Positions 1 through 5,905 of a stretch of DNA of 9,835 nt are shown here, one piece after another. Where the stretch lies: positions 1-9,835 of the forward strand of contig MGUX01000021.1 in the NCBI GenBank assembly GCA_001800185.1, in the 5' to 3' direction. Position 1 is the stretch's first letter; every line of letters starts with the position of its first letter. A program made the position numbers and the translations under genes. This DNA comes from Elusimicrobia bacterium RIFCSPLOWO2_12_FULL_59_9 (GTDB lineage: Bacteria > Elusimicrobiota > Elusimicrobia > O2-12-FULL-59-9). Below the pieces are notes generated by a model. It saw only the letters and a list, made by a program, of their open reading frames with translations. It did no database searches and was not told where the DNA came from.

Positions 1-682
1 TGGGAGAGAAGCGGCCTGAAAAATTGCCGCCCGAGACTTTGCCTCCCATGTTGTTGGACATGACGTCTTTCATGTTGCCGGCAACGAGCTCGGGCTTGGG
101 CTGCTCCCCCTGAGCCGCCGCCTGGGCTGCCGCCTGGGCTTTTTTCTCAGCTTCTTCCTGGGCCTTGGCCTCGGCCTCTTCCTTTTGGCGCTTTTCCTCC
201 TCGGCTTTACGTTTTTTCTCCTCTTCCTTTTCACGGATTTCCGCTTCGGAGCTCACCGCGCCCTTGTTTTTGTCGGTGAAAAGACCCAAGGCGGAGTCCG
301 GGGCGTTGCCCACTCCCTTGCCTTTCTGGCCGGGCTCGACCATTCCGGCGCTGGTGTCGTATTCCATGTCGTCGGCGGGCCTGTGCTTGTTGAGCTGGGT
401 TTTCCAATCCTTGGCCGTTTTTTGAGTGGAGACTCCGGCGGGAGAGGACCCCGGGCTCGGCAGGACGCCCATATTGCGAAGAGTGACCACGCCCCCGGCG
501 CCGGCGGTGGCCAAGCCGGCGAATAAAAACCCGGCTTTCCCCAGTTTGGTGGCCCAGATCGCGGCCAAAATAAATTTTCGGGATTTCTTTTCGTCTCCAC
601 CGATAGGCTTGAATTCAGGAATGGCTAGAGGGTCCACCCCGGAGCCCTCTGAGTTGGAAGCCTCTTTATCCTTTTCTTCCAT
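1..682 (-). CDS. Membrane-anchored protein with TolA-like charged helix (partial, C-terminus outside window)
   Basis: I do not recognise the family. About 227 residues are visible before the frame leaves the window at position 1. The ATG at 682 follows a GGAGGG Shine-Dalgarno with suitable spacing. In order: an acidic, polar N-terminus (about 1-36); a hydrophobic Gly/Ala-rich stretch about 37-68, with the likely membrane segment at 50-67; a polar linker; then about 146-191, a highly charged Glu/Lys/Ala/Gln helix resembling the stalk of TolA/TonB-type proteins; then a Gly/Ser/Asn-rich start of another region. The basic-hydrophobic-Gly/Ala N-terminal pattern resembles that of the upstream gene at 710-2266, 27 bases away, so the two look like diverged paralogues in one transcript. 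The charged helix may span the periplasm or form a coiled coil; that is inference. The gene is well supported, its function is not. Confidence 0.85.
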   Translation of the reverse strand, partial: MEEKDKEASNSEGSGVDPLAIPEFKPIGGDEKKSRKFILAAIWATKLGKAGFLFAGLATAGAGGVVTLRNMGVLPSPGSSPAGVSTQKTAKDWKTQLNKHRPADDMEYDTSAGMVEPGQKGKGVGNAPDSALGLFTDKNKGAVSSEAEIREKEEEKKRKAEEEKRQKEEAEAKAQEEAEKKAQAAAQAAAQGEQPKPELVAGNMKDVMSNNMGGKVSGGNFSGRFSP

Positions 683-709
683 AAAATCCCTCCATCGCTT
701 CTGACCAGC

Positions 710-2266
710 TTAATCCTTTTTATTCATGTACTCTTGAAGCTTTTCCATTCCCGCAGACTCAGCCCCCTTTCCGAGCACCGCAGCCCCTCCTCCCAAAGCC
801 ACGCTCCCAGATGCTAAATAAACAGCCTTCATAGTTAGAACCTTTCCCTCGGCTGCGGCTGCCTCTCCACCCGCGACAATAAGATATGTTGCCCCTACCG
901 CTAAACCAAGCATCGCTCCAACTCCCATCCATTGATTTCCCAAGGCCGACTGGCCTCCAGGCCCCCCAAAAGCGCCGACTTGGTGAGCAGCCACCAGAAT
1001 GACGCCTACGGCCACGCCAGCCGCGATAAGCGCTGTTTTAGCTTTGGCAATCCAAGCGTTTGCTTTCGCATACAAAGCTGCTATTTTTTTTTCCAAAGCT
1101 GCAATCTTTTTCGCCGCAGCGGGAGCAAGGGGAGGGACCCCGGCTTCGGCAATCGCGGCCGCGAGCAATATCTCTGCAGCAGCGGCGGCTTTTAAATTCC
1201 AATTTGCCATCAACATAGCAAGAGAGCCTACAAGTATCATCCCCATTGCGGCTTTCATAGCCATGACAGCACGGTCGTGCCATTTTTTCCAAAAAGGAGG
1301 CTCTTTCGTCTTCAAATCTAAATCTTTATCAATTGTTTTCTTTCCTTTGGGTTTCTTAACTCCGGTTTTCGTTCCATCTCCCAAGCCTGTTCCGTCGTTT
1401 ATGGTTCCCGCCCCGTCGCCGCTCAGGCCTGCGCCGCTGCCATCCTGGGAATCGAAGGGATTGCTGGCGCCGTAACCCGCCGATTCGGCGCTGCCGTATT
1501 GCGCAGCCCTTTGGCTTCCGGACGCGACACCTTTGAGCTGACCCAAGGCCCCGTCGCCGCTCTTGGCCATTTTGGCGCCGCCAATTGCCGAGAGACCCCT
1601 GCCGGCCTTGGCCACTGCGGTCACTCTGCCCTGGGGGACAGAAGCGGGTTGGGGTTGGGCCTCCGGCTTTTGAGCCAGCCCTTGAAAGCCGCCGCTGATG
1701 CCGCCGGACATGCCGCCTCCTCCTCCGCCCAGGGGATTGCTCAGGCTGGATTTAAGGCGCTTTGCCAATTTGGAAGGAGGCCCGGGTTTGACCTCCGGGC
1801 TGCCGGCAGAGGCTGAGGCCTCTGCGGTCTTATCCTTCTCCTTGTCCTTGTTGGCCTCACTTTCGGCATCCTGGTCCGGACTGTCGTTGGGGCCTCCGCC
1901 AAACCGGACGCCGTCTTCCTTGGCAAATCCCACGCGCATGCCTTCCGTGCCCGATATTTTTTCGCCGACTCCCTCCCGGGGGAGTTCATTCTCCTGGGTT
2001 TCTCGCGCCTCCCAGGCAGACTGCCTTTCGGCAGCGAACATTTTGTACGTGGCCTGGCGGGGATCAACGGCGTTCCGGCTTGACTTTAAAGCGTTATAGC
2101 CCGTCGCCGCGGCGCCTCCGGTAGCCACCAGGGCCACTATGCCCATTTTCATGCTGAAGGCCGCCGGAGAAATTCCAAAACGAATAAACATTTTAAGCAA
2201 AAACGAGGCAACAAAGCCTATTTTCTTCTTCTCTTCATTTTCCTCTGCTTTAAGCACTAAGGGCAT
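710..2266 (-). CDS. Low-complexity multi-pass membrane protein, 518 aa, unknown function
   Basis: The ATG at 2266 has a strong GGAGGA site six bases upstream. The protein starts with a Lys/Glu-rich segment, then an amphipathic stretch (about 16-34) and a membrane segment near 41-56 rich in Gly and Ala. From about 60 to 330 it is hydrophilic and low in complexity: charged Asp/Glu/Lys runs, a six-Gly run, and Gly/Ser/Asp repeats. The C-terminal third has about four hydrophobic segments (near 335-355, 408-430, 445-466 and 478-498), with Ala/Lys/Leu amphipathic helices between the first two. No cysteine was seen. A motif of the form Gly-basic-Gly-Leu/Met-x-Ala-Ile/Leu in the middle recurs in the protein at 4041-5102. 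It probably heads a transcript with the gene at 1-682. The topology suggests an envelope protein with a large soluble loop; I cannot name a family or function. Confidence 0.88.
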   Translation of the reverse strand: MPLVLKAEENEEKKKIGFVASFLLKMFIRFGISPAAFSMKMGIVALVATGGAAATGYNALKSSRNAVDPRQATYKMFAAERQSAWEARETQENELPREGVGEKISGTEGMRVGFAKEDGVRFGGGPNDSPDQDAESEANKDKEKDKTAEASASAGSPEVKPGPPSKLAKRLKSSLSNPLGGGGGGMSGGISGGFQGLAQKPEAQPQPASVPQGRVTAVAKAGRGLSAIGGAKMAKSGDGALGQLKGVASGSQRAAQYGSAESAGYGASNPFDSQDGSGAGLSGDGAGTINDGTGLGDGTKTGVKKPKGKKTIDKDLDLKTKEPPFWKKWHDRAVMAMKAAMGMILVGSLAMLMANWNLKAAAAAEILLAAAIAEAGVPPLAPAAAKKIAALEKKIAALYAKANAWIAKAKTALIAAGVAVGVILVAAHQVGAFGGPGGQSALGNQWMGVGAMLGLAVGATYLIVAGGEAAAAEGKVLTMKAVYLASGSVALGGGAAVLGKGAESAGMEKLQEYMNKKD

Positions 2267-2387
2267 AGGTTATCCTCCGACGAAACTCCATTTTATCTCC
2301 CGCTTTTTAGACACCGGCCGGCTCCAAATGTTCCCTAAAAATCAAACAAAAATATGGGCCCTCGTGCAATCAAACTCCTCCAATTTA

Positions 2388-2416
2388 AGGTTACCAGGGA
2401 GGGGTATTATTGTCAA
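2388..2416 (-). promoter_or_regulatory. Candidate sigma70-type promoter for the 710-2266 / 1-682 operon, with palindrome at -35
   Basis: On the minus strand an exact TTGACA (2411-2416) is followed after 17 bases by TAACCT (2388-2393), which matches three of six -10 positions. This leaves a leader of about 120 bases before the ATG at 2266. The -35 hexamer overlaps a perfect 14-bp palindrome, GTCAAGGCCTTGAC, at 2412-2425, which could be an operator. The exact -35 and 17-base spacing are shared with the promoter-like site at 5145-5173. No transcript data can be inferred from sequence alone. Confidence 0.5.
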
Positions 2417-2439
2417 GGCCTTGACGGGAGGAAATTTCT

Positions 2440-2700
2440 CTACGGCTTCCGATAGGCGGCTTGGTGGGTTCCGACGTTTCTCAGGTGTATGCCTCCGGAT
2501 ATCCACTGGAAGGTGAACCGGTGGTTTAAGTCTACCCGAGCCGACCAGATATTCCGCGCAAAATCAATCTTCTCGACATGCAGGGAGGGGTGTCTCGGAT
2601 TCTGCTCAAACAGCAGAAGCGCCTTTTCCACCTTCTTGCGAATAAAGGTGGGGAGCGCATCATACGCCTCGACAAACCGCTCCGCGCGCTGAAATATCAA
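2440..2700 (-). CDS. RelE/ParE-family toxin (mRNA interferase-like)
   Basis: An 86-residue protein of normal size for the RelE/ParE toxin superfamily. The family signature is visible: an N-terminal helical region ending in a Leu-rich helix and Asn-Pro, then His-Pro-Ser-Leu at 37-40, a beta core with Trp52, Arg55 and Arg61, and a C-terminal Val-Gly-Thr-His at 76-79. Arg55, Arg61 and His79 fall where RelE-type toxins carry RNA-contacting or catalytic residues, so it looks intact. Such toxins usually cleave ribosome-bound mRNA and are held inactive by the cognate antitoxin. The start is a TTG at 2700 that overlaps the TGA stop of the antitoxin gene by four bases (TTGA), which implies translational coupling. 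ParE-like gyrase inhibition is possible, but the HPSL...GTH pattern favours a RelE-type RNase. Confidence 0.85.
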   Translation of the reverse strand: MIFQRAERFVEAYDALPTFIRKKVEKALLLFEQNPRHPSLHVEKIDFARNIWSARVDLNHRFTFQWISGGIHLRNVGTHQAAYRKP

Positions 2701-3062
2701 CGGTGGAGATCCTTAATCAAAGCCCGCGCAGAGTTAAAGCGCCTGACACGTCCGGCCGCAATGTCCGATTCCGCCTTCCTCTCAGCCTTCTGCCAAACCT
2801 CGCTCCAGAACCAGGGATGCTTCTTTTTGCTTTCCTCTTGGAGCTTCTTTCGCGTTTTCTCCAGGAGCCCCGAATCCTTGATCTCCTCAAGAATCTCCAG
2901 GAGTTCAATGTATTGCGCATCCGGCAGGATGGCGACGGCGGGCTTGTTCCGAAGCATAACGCGGTAGGGGTGATCCGTGCAGCGCAGAATCTTGTCCAAA
3001 TTCATGCGCAACTCCTTGGCCCCGATATATTCCGTGGCCCTCAACAGGCTGAAAGCGTTCAT
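2697..3062 (-). CDS. Phd/YefM-family antitoxin with extended C-terminus
   Basis: The first 60 or so residues match the Phd/YefM DNA-binding fold: Tyr-Ile-Gly-Ala-Lys-Glu-Leu-Arg near 12-19, a Leu-Asp-Lys-Ile helix, and a beta strand with Pro-Ala-Val-Ala-Ile-Leu-Pro. A helical region, Leu-Leu-Glu-Ile-Leu-Glu-Glu, follows. I chose the ATG at 3062, since GGAGG sits five bases upstream; the longer TTG start at 3074 would place that site inside the gene. The product is 121 residues, longer than the usual 75-90. The extra Lys/Trp-rich tail ends in Ala-Gly-Arg-Val-Arg-Arg-Phe-Asn-Ser, a pattern I associate with antitoxin C-termini. It probably neutralises the toxin translated next and represses its own promoter, as is usual for the family. 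Confidence 0.85.
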   Translation of the reverse strand: MNAFSLLRATEYIGAKELRMNLDKILRCTDHPYRVMLRNKPAVAILPDAQYIELLEILEEIKDSGLLEKTRKKLQEESKKKHPWFWSEVWQKAERKAESDIAAGRVRRFNSARALIKDLHR

Positions 3063-3100
3063 GACCACCTCCAATTAATGTTAACCTTTAGGACACTAAT

Positions 3101-3129
3101 AGTTTACCTCTACTTTCCGGCCCCGTCAA
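3101..3129 (-). promoter_or_regulatory. Candidate promoter of the toxin-antitoxin pair
   Basis: TTGACG (3124-3129) and TAAACT (3101-3106, four of six -10 matches) are separated by 17 bases and lie about 40 bases before the antitoxin ATG. Short inverted repeats between the -10 and the start codon (CCTTTAGG at 3085-3092 and TTAATGTTAA at 3076-3085, plus-strand reading) could be sites for Phd/YefM autoregulation. Confidence 0.5.
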
Positions 3130-3243
3130 GCCCCATCGTTTTACGCCCCTTTGTCTTTCGGGCTCCATGGCGCCCGCCGTTTCGGGCAGGGTCCTCAGGG
3201 ATGGCGCCCCAGGCACCGCGCGCACTGCGAGAGGCTCCGCGGG

Positions 3244-3266
3244 CGAATTTCCAGTTGGGGAATTCG
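3244..3266 (-). other. Strong hairpin just after the methyltransferase stop codon
   Basis: Three bases beyond the stop codon lies a 9-bp stem (one G-U pair) with a 5-base loop: arms CGAATTTCC and GGGGAATTCG in plus-strand reading. On the transcribed strand it is followed by a GC-rich stretch, not by a T run. It may be an mRNA 3'-end stabiliser or a pause/termination aid, but it is not a classical intrinsic terminator. Confidence 0.4.
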
Positions 3267-3269
3267 GGT

Positions 3270-3821
3270 TTATGCTTGCGGCGGAAAGCGGTAGGCGTAA
3301 ACCCCATTATCTTTGTCCTCGTTGAAGGGGGCCCAATTCTCGAAGACGAAGGCATTGGAGACCACGACCGCCCCCGGCTTTAGCTGCCTCTCCAGGAGGC
3401 GCTTGAGCTCGGCCATGTAATAAGGCATCAGATATACGAACACGACGTCCGCGTCCGCCACGCGAGCCCACCAGAGATTTCCCCAGCGGACGCGGACCTT
3501 GCCGCGAAACGGCGAGCGAAGCGCTCGCATCTTCGAATAGACGACCAGATAGGTATTGATTTCGATGCCGACGGCCTCAGCCCCCCTGGCGGCGGCCAGG
3601 AGCAACAGCCTCCCGTCGCCGGAGCCCAGGTCATAGACCTTCATGCCGGGTTTGAGGTTCGCCATTTCGACCATGGCCCGGCAAACCGGATCGGTCGAGG
3701 GAACGTACGGTGTCATGCGCCAAGTCAGGACGCCGAATAAGTCCACTAATAATTCCAATAAAATTTTGAATCCAATAAAGCAGATGTAAGTTAAGGCAAG
3801 GTAATAAAATATGAGGTCCAT
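3270..3821 (-). CDS. Membrane-anchored class I SAM-dependent methyltransferase, FAM173/ANTKMT-like
   Basis: The 183-residue product begins with a hydrophobic segment (about 3-26) that should anchor it in the inner membrane with the catalytic domain in the cytoplasm. A Tyr-Val-Pro-Ser-Thr motif at 39-43 comes next, then SAM-binding motif I, Asp-Leu-Gly-Ser-Gly-Asp-Gly-Arg at 64-71, and the acidic ribose-binding loop Gly-Ile-Glu-Ile-Asn at 85-89. The TM helix + YVPS + DLGSGDGR + GxExN + Asn-Leu-Trp arrangement is that of the FAM173/ANTKMT group, whose characterised eukaryotic members methylate lysines of membrane proteins. A protein substrate is therefore my inference; bacterial members are mostly uncharacterised. 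The start at 3821 has GGAG sites just upstream. It stands apart from its neighbours (219 bases upstream, about 200 downstream). A generic small methyltransferase is the alternative. Confidence 0.82.
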   Translation of the reverse strand: MDLIFYYLALTYICFIGFKILLELLVDLFGVLTWRMTPYVPSTDPVCRAMVEMANLKPGMKVYDLGSGDGRLLLLAAARGAEAVGIEINTYLVVYSKMRALRSPFRGKVRVRWGNLWWARVADADVVFVYLMPYYMAELKRLLERQLKPGAVVVSNAFVFENWAPFNEDKDNGVYAYRFPPQA

Positions 3822-3855
3822 AGCTCCGCTCCAAGCGGTTTTCTTGCCGTTAACT

Positions 3856-3939
3856 CGAAAAACGCAGTTACAACCTCTATCCCGTCTGAAAGCACTTTCA
3901 GAAATTGCGCAACTGCGTTCGAATCATGTGCAGTGATTC
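3856..3939. repeat. Nested inverted repeats upstream of the methyltransferase
   Basis: Three inverted repeats cluster in the non-coding gap before the methyltransferase. The outer pair is AACGCAGTT (3861-3869) and AACTGCGTT (3911-3919), with TCGA flanks that also pair if three bases are bulged. Nested inside is TCTGAAAG-CA-CTTTCAGA (3885-3902), a perfect 8-bp stem. Next to it, GAATCA (3921-3926) and TGATTC (3934-3939) flank a 7-base loop. This may be a folded 5' leader, a regulator-binding site, or the remnant of a small mobile element. Confidence 0.6.
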
Positions 3940-3967
3940 CTAGCTGGCAGGGCTCTAAATTTGTCAA
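3939..3967 (-). promoter_or_regulatory. Weak candidate promoter for the methyltransferase gene
   Basis: An exact TTGACA lies at 3962-3967 on the minus strand, but the bases 16-19 positions downstream (around CTAGGA) are a poor -10 box. If used, the transcript would start inside or just before the nested inverted repeats and carry them in its leader. Confidence 0.25.
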
Positions 3968-4040
3968 ATCTGACTTGGCCAAGACAGAGCAACCCGCTGG
4001 ATTAAATAATGATTTTATCGAGTTATTGAAAGACCTGCGA

Positions 4041-5102
4041 TTATTTCTTTTTGGGCGGCTCTTCCGTTTTCGCCTTGTTTTTATTGGTAGGATCGTCCTT
4101 CGACTCCTGCGCTCCTTTTGAACCACTAGCTGAAGAAAAAAGGGAACCCATCAGCCCGCCGATCCCATTCGTAATGAGGGCGTCAATAATCTTTTCCCAA
4201 ATGCCCTGTTCTTTCTTGTCCTGCGCTTGGACCTTGGGCGGAGGCTTGATCTTTTTTTCCGAAACCGAGCTATTGGCGGAGCTGCCGTCGTTAAGAAGGC
4301 CCGGGGTTTTATCGTTGCTCCCCACGCCGGCGCCGCCGCCGCCCAAACTGGGTGAGCCCACGCTTTTGAGGTTTTGATTGGCGGCGTCAAATCTCTTGGC
4401 GGCGCTGTTTCTGGCCCTTTCGGAATCGCTCAGTTTCATGGCCACCTGGCTGTCTTTCCCGATTCCCTTCAAAGCGCGCATGCCTTTGCCGTCTACGCCG
4501 GTGTCCTTAAGACAGTTAATGTCGCCGGGTCCGCTGCAAACACTCTTCCCTCCTAATCCGCCGCGCTCCCCGGCCCCCATTCCGCCGGAGCCCCCCCGGC
4601 CGCTGAAGGACTTGCTCGCGCTGGTCCCGCCCCCGCCGCCCGAGCCCAGGCTGCTCGTTAAAGACAAGGTTTTCCCGCCGCCGGAAGAACCGCCCGCCTC
4701 GCCGGCCTGGTCTATAGGCCCGCCGGTCGAGGCCGAGCCGGACTTCGATGCGGAGCCGCCGCTTCCGCTTCCGTCTCCGCCTTCGCCTCCATCCCCCTCT
4801 CCGTCATCACCCACCATCACCACGCCCAAACCCCGGGTTTCGCCGCTTTCCTTGCTGCCTGGCGGGGCGCCGGGAGCGCGCTCCTCGGGGTTGCTGGGCA
4901 CAAGGCCCTCCTGCTCAATGTATTCCCCCGGAGCGGAGCTTCTCTCGCCGCCCTGAAGACCCATGGTCATATGCCTGGCGCTCTCGTTCATCCTCGAAAC
5001 GCTCAACCAGCCGCCGATTCCCAGAAAGGCGAAGATGAAAAACCACAGGTATTTGCCCGCGGAGGACTTCTTTTTTACATTCGGCATTTTGACTTCCGCC
5101 AT
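4041..5102 (-). CDS. Gly/Ser-rich single-anchor membrane protein, 353 aa, unknown function
   Basis: No family is recognised. The N-terminus is basic (Lys10-12), followed by one clear membrane segment at about 18-35, giving a probable N-in, C-out anchor. The remainder is low in complexity: Pro/Glu-rich to about 85, then long Gly/Ser/Asp tracts to about 190. A short less repetitive region contains two cysteines spaced C-x7-C, apparently the only ones, which could form a disulfide outside the cytoplasm. Then comes the Gly-Lys-Gly-Met-x-Ala-Leu motif resembling one in the 710-2266 product, a short hydrophobic helix (Ile-Ile-Asp-Ala-Leu-Ile...) near the end, and a Lys/Pro-rich tail. The ATG at 5102 has AGGTG eight bases upstream; a second Met at residue 6 is a possible start. 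It lies 88 bases after the TadE-like gene but has its own promoter-like site. An envelope or filament-associated role is inference. Confidence 0.85.
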   Translation of the reverse strand: MAEVKMPNVKKKSSAGKYLWFFIFAFLGIGGWLSVSRMNESARHMTMGLQGGERSSAPGEYIEQEGLVPSNPEERAPGAPPGSKESGETRGLGVVMVGDDGEGDGGEGGDGSGSGGSASKSGSASTGGPIDQAGEAGGSSGGGKTLSLTSSLGSGGGGGTSASKSFSGRGGSGGMGAGERGGLGGKSVCSGPGDINCLKDTGVDGKGMRALKGIGKDSQVAMKLSDSERARNSAAKRFDAANQNLKSVGSPSLGGGGAGVGSNDKTPGLLNDGSSANSSVSEKKIKPPPKVQAQDKKEQGIWEKIIDALITNGIGGLMGSLFSSASGSKGAQESKDDPTNKNKAKTEEPPKKK

Positions 5103-5144
5103 TGTTTAGACACCTCAGGACCGCAAAGGTTCCTCTCTATTCCA

Positions 5145-5173
5145 AGGATAACACGGCCCCCAAGCCCTGTCAA
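5145..5173 (-). promoter_or_regulatory. Candidate sigma70-type promoter for the 4041-5102 gene
   Basis: An exact TTGACA (5168-5173) and TATCCT (5145-5150, four of six -10 matches) are separated by 17 bases, about 42 bases before the ATG. The hexamers and spacing closely parallel the site at 2388-2416, so the two Gly-rich gene groups may share a form of promoter. Confidence 0.55.
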
Positions 5174-5190
5174 TGGCTTTCGAGTTCAAC

Positions 5191-5889
5191 CTATTGCTCC
5201 GTGGCGCCGGGCAAAATGAAGCTGATGGGGCGGTCACGGTTGGGGACGTATTTTTCCACCTCCCAGGTGAGGCCCTCTTTCTGCGTGAGACCGGGAATCT
5301 GCCAGGGATTGGTCTTGACCGTCAACGTGATCTTTTGCCACACCATCATGCGCTTGGCCGTCAACTGAATGCCCTTCAAGTCGAGGAACTTCTTGACGGA
5401 TTCCCTGTTCCAGCCGAGATAGTCGGAGACCTTGTTCTGGATGTCCCGGCGGAGGGTACCGTCGTCCCAGCCCTCATAGCGCACGTTGCGGTGGCTCTCC
5501 AATTGCCACCTTCGGGCGGCATAGTAGGAGGCGATTTCGGTCTTTTGAACCAGGACCAGAAGCGCGAATAATTTCGAGAAACCCAAAAGAAAAAGGAGAA
5601 AAATGGGAAAGAGGAGCACCATCTCGGTCATGGCTTGGCCGCTATTATTAGACGGCCTTTTTAAAGTGGTCGAGTGATCGAGTGATCGAGTGATCGAGTG
5701 AGACAGTGGGGCAGTGGGGCAGTGATCGAGTGATCGAGTGATCGAGTGATCGAGTGGAAGAATGGGCACATCGCGCTCGCTCGACGGCTTGATCGTTGGA
5801 TAACTTGATAACTTGATCACTTTGTTCTTCATCACTTCGTTCCTGCCCACTTGACCACTTCGTTTTTGACCACTTGACCACTCGACCAC
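5191..5889 (-). CDS. TadE-like pseudopilin whose N-terminal frame runs into an 8-mer repeat
   Basis: From about position 5664 down the product looks like a genuine TadE-family protein: a short polar leader ending in Gly, then Gln-Ala-Met-Thr-Glu and a hydrophobic helix (Met-Val-Leu-Leu-Phe-Pro-Ile-Phe...). Gly at -1 and Glu at +5 fit a prepilin-peptidase site, with cleavage near 5638. About 120 mostly beta-like residues follow outside the membrane. Such proteins are minor pilins or assembly factors of Tad/type IV-like systems. The start is unclear. No ATG, GTG or TTG lies in frame between the repeat and the leader Gly. The open frame reaches back through the repeat to ATG 5832 and GTG 5889, giving an Asp-His-Ser-Ile-Thr-Arg-rich N-terminus of 232 aa total that I regard as probably not native. 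The first downstream ATG, at 5631, would remove the leader Gly. The core is secure; the first 75 residues are not. Confidence 0.75.
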   Translation of the reverse strand: MVEWSSGQKRSGQVGRNEVMKNKVIKLSSYPTIKPSSERDVPILPLDHSITRSLDHCPTAPLSHSITRSLDHSTTLKRPSNNSGQAMTEMVLLFPIFLLFLLGFSKLFALLVLVQKTEIASYYAARRWQLESHRNVRYEGWDDGTLRRDIQNKVSDYLGWNRESVKKFLDLKGIQLTAKRMMVWQKITLTVKTNPWQIPGLTQKEGLTWEVEKYVPNRDRPISFILPGATEQ

Positions 5890-5900
5890 TGGATCACTGT
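5666..5900. repeat. Element A: palindromic array of 8-bp repeats
   Basis: Plus-strand reading: the left arm (5666-5757) has runs of the 8-mer CGAGTGAT, broken by two copies of GGGGCAGT. A core of about 43 bases follows. The right arm (about 5800-5900) carries degenerate copies of the complementary 8-mer (ACTTGATC, ACTTGACC, ACTTCGTT). The arms can pair into a long imperfect hairpin, with outer ends AGTGGTCGAGTG and its complement. It starts five bases after the TadG-like stop codon and ends at the TadE-like leader. About ten GATC sites fall within it. Element B at 7143-7273 is a shorter relative. Confidence 0.85.
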
Positions 5901-5905
5901 CTCCA

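Noticed and set aside
999..1475. Plus-strand Ala/Phe-rich frame of 158 codons
   Set aside because: Antisense shadow of the 710-2266 gene with no start signal or recognisable domain.
3791..4126. Minus-strand frame of 111 codons between the Gly-rich protein and methyltransferase genes
   Set aside because: Both ends overlap better-supported genes, the middle coincides with nested inverted repeats, and no family or ribosome-binding site is apparent. A decayed gene cannot be excluded.
4378..4956. Plus-strand Pro-rich frame of 192 codons
   Set aside because: Antisense shadow of the Gly/Ser-rich gene; Gly codons read as Pro on the opposite strand.
5648..5881. Minus-strand open frame of 77 codons inside element A
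   Set aside because: It is the 8-mer array read in a second frame; the array is open in every frame on this strand.
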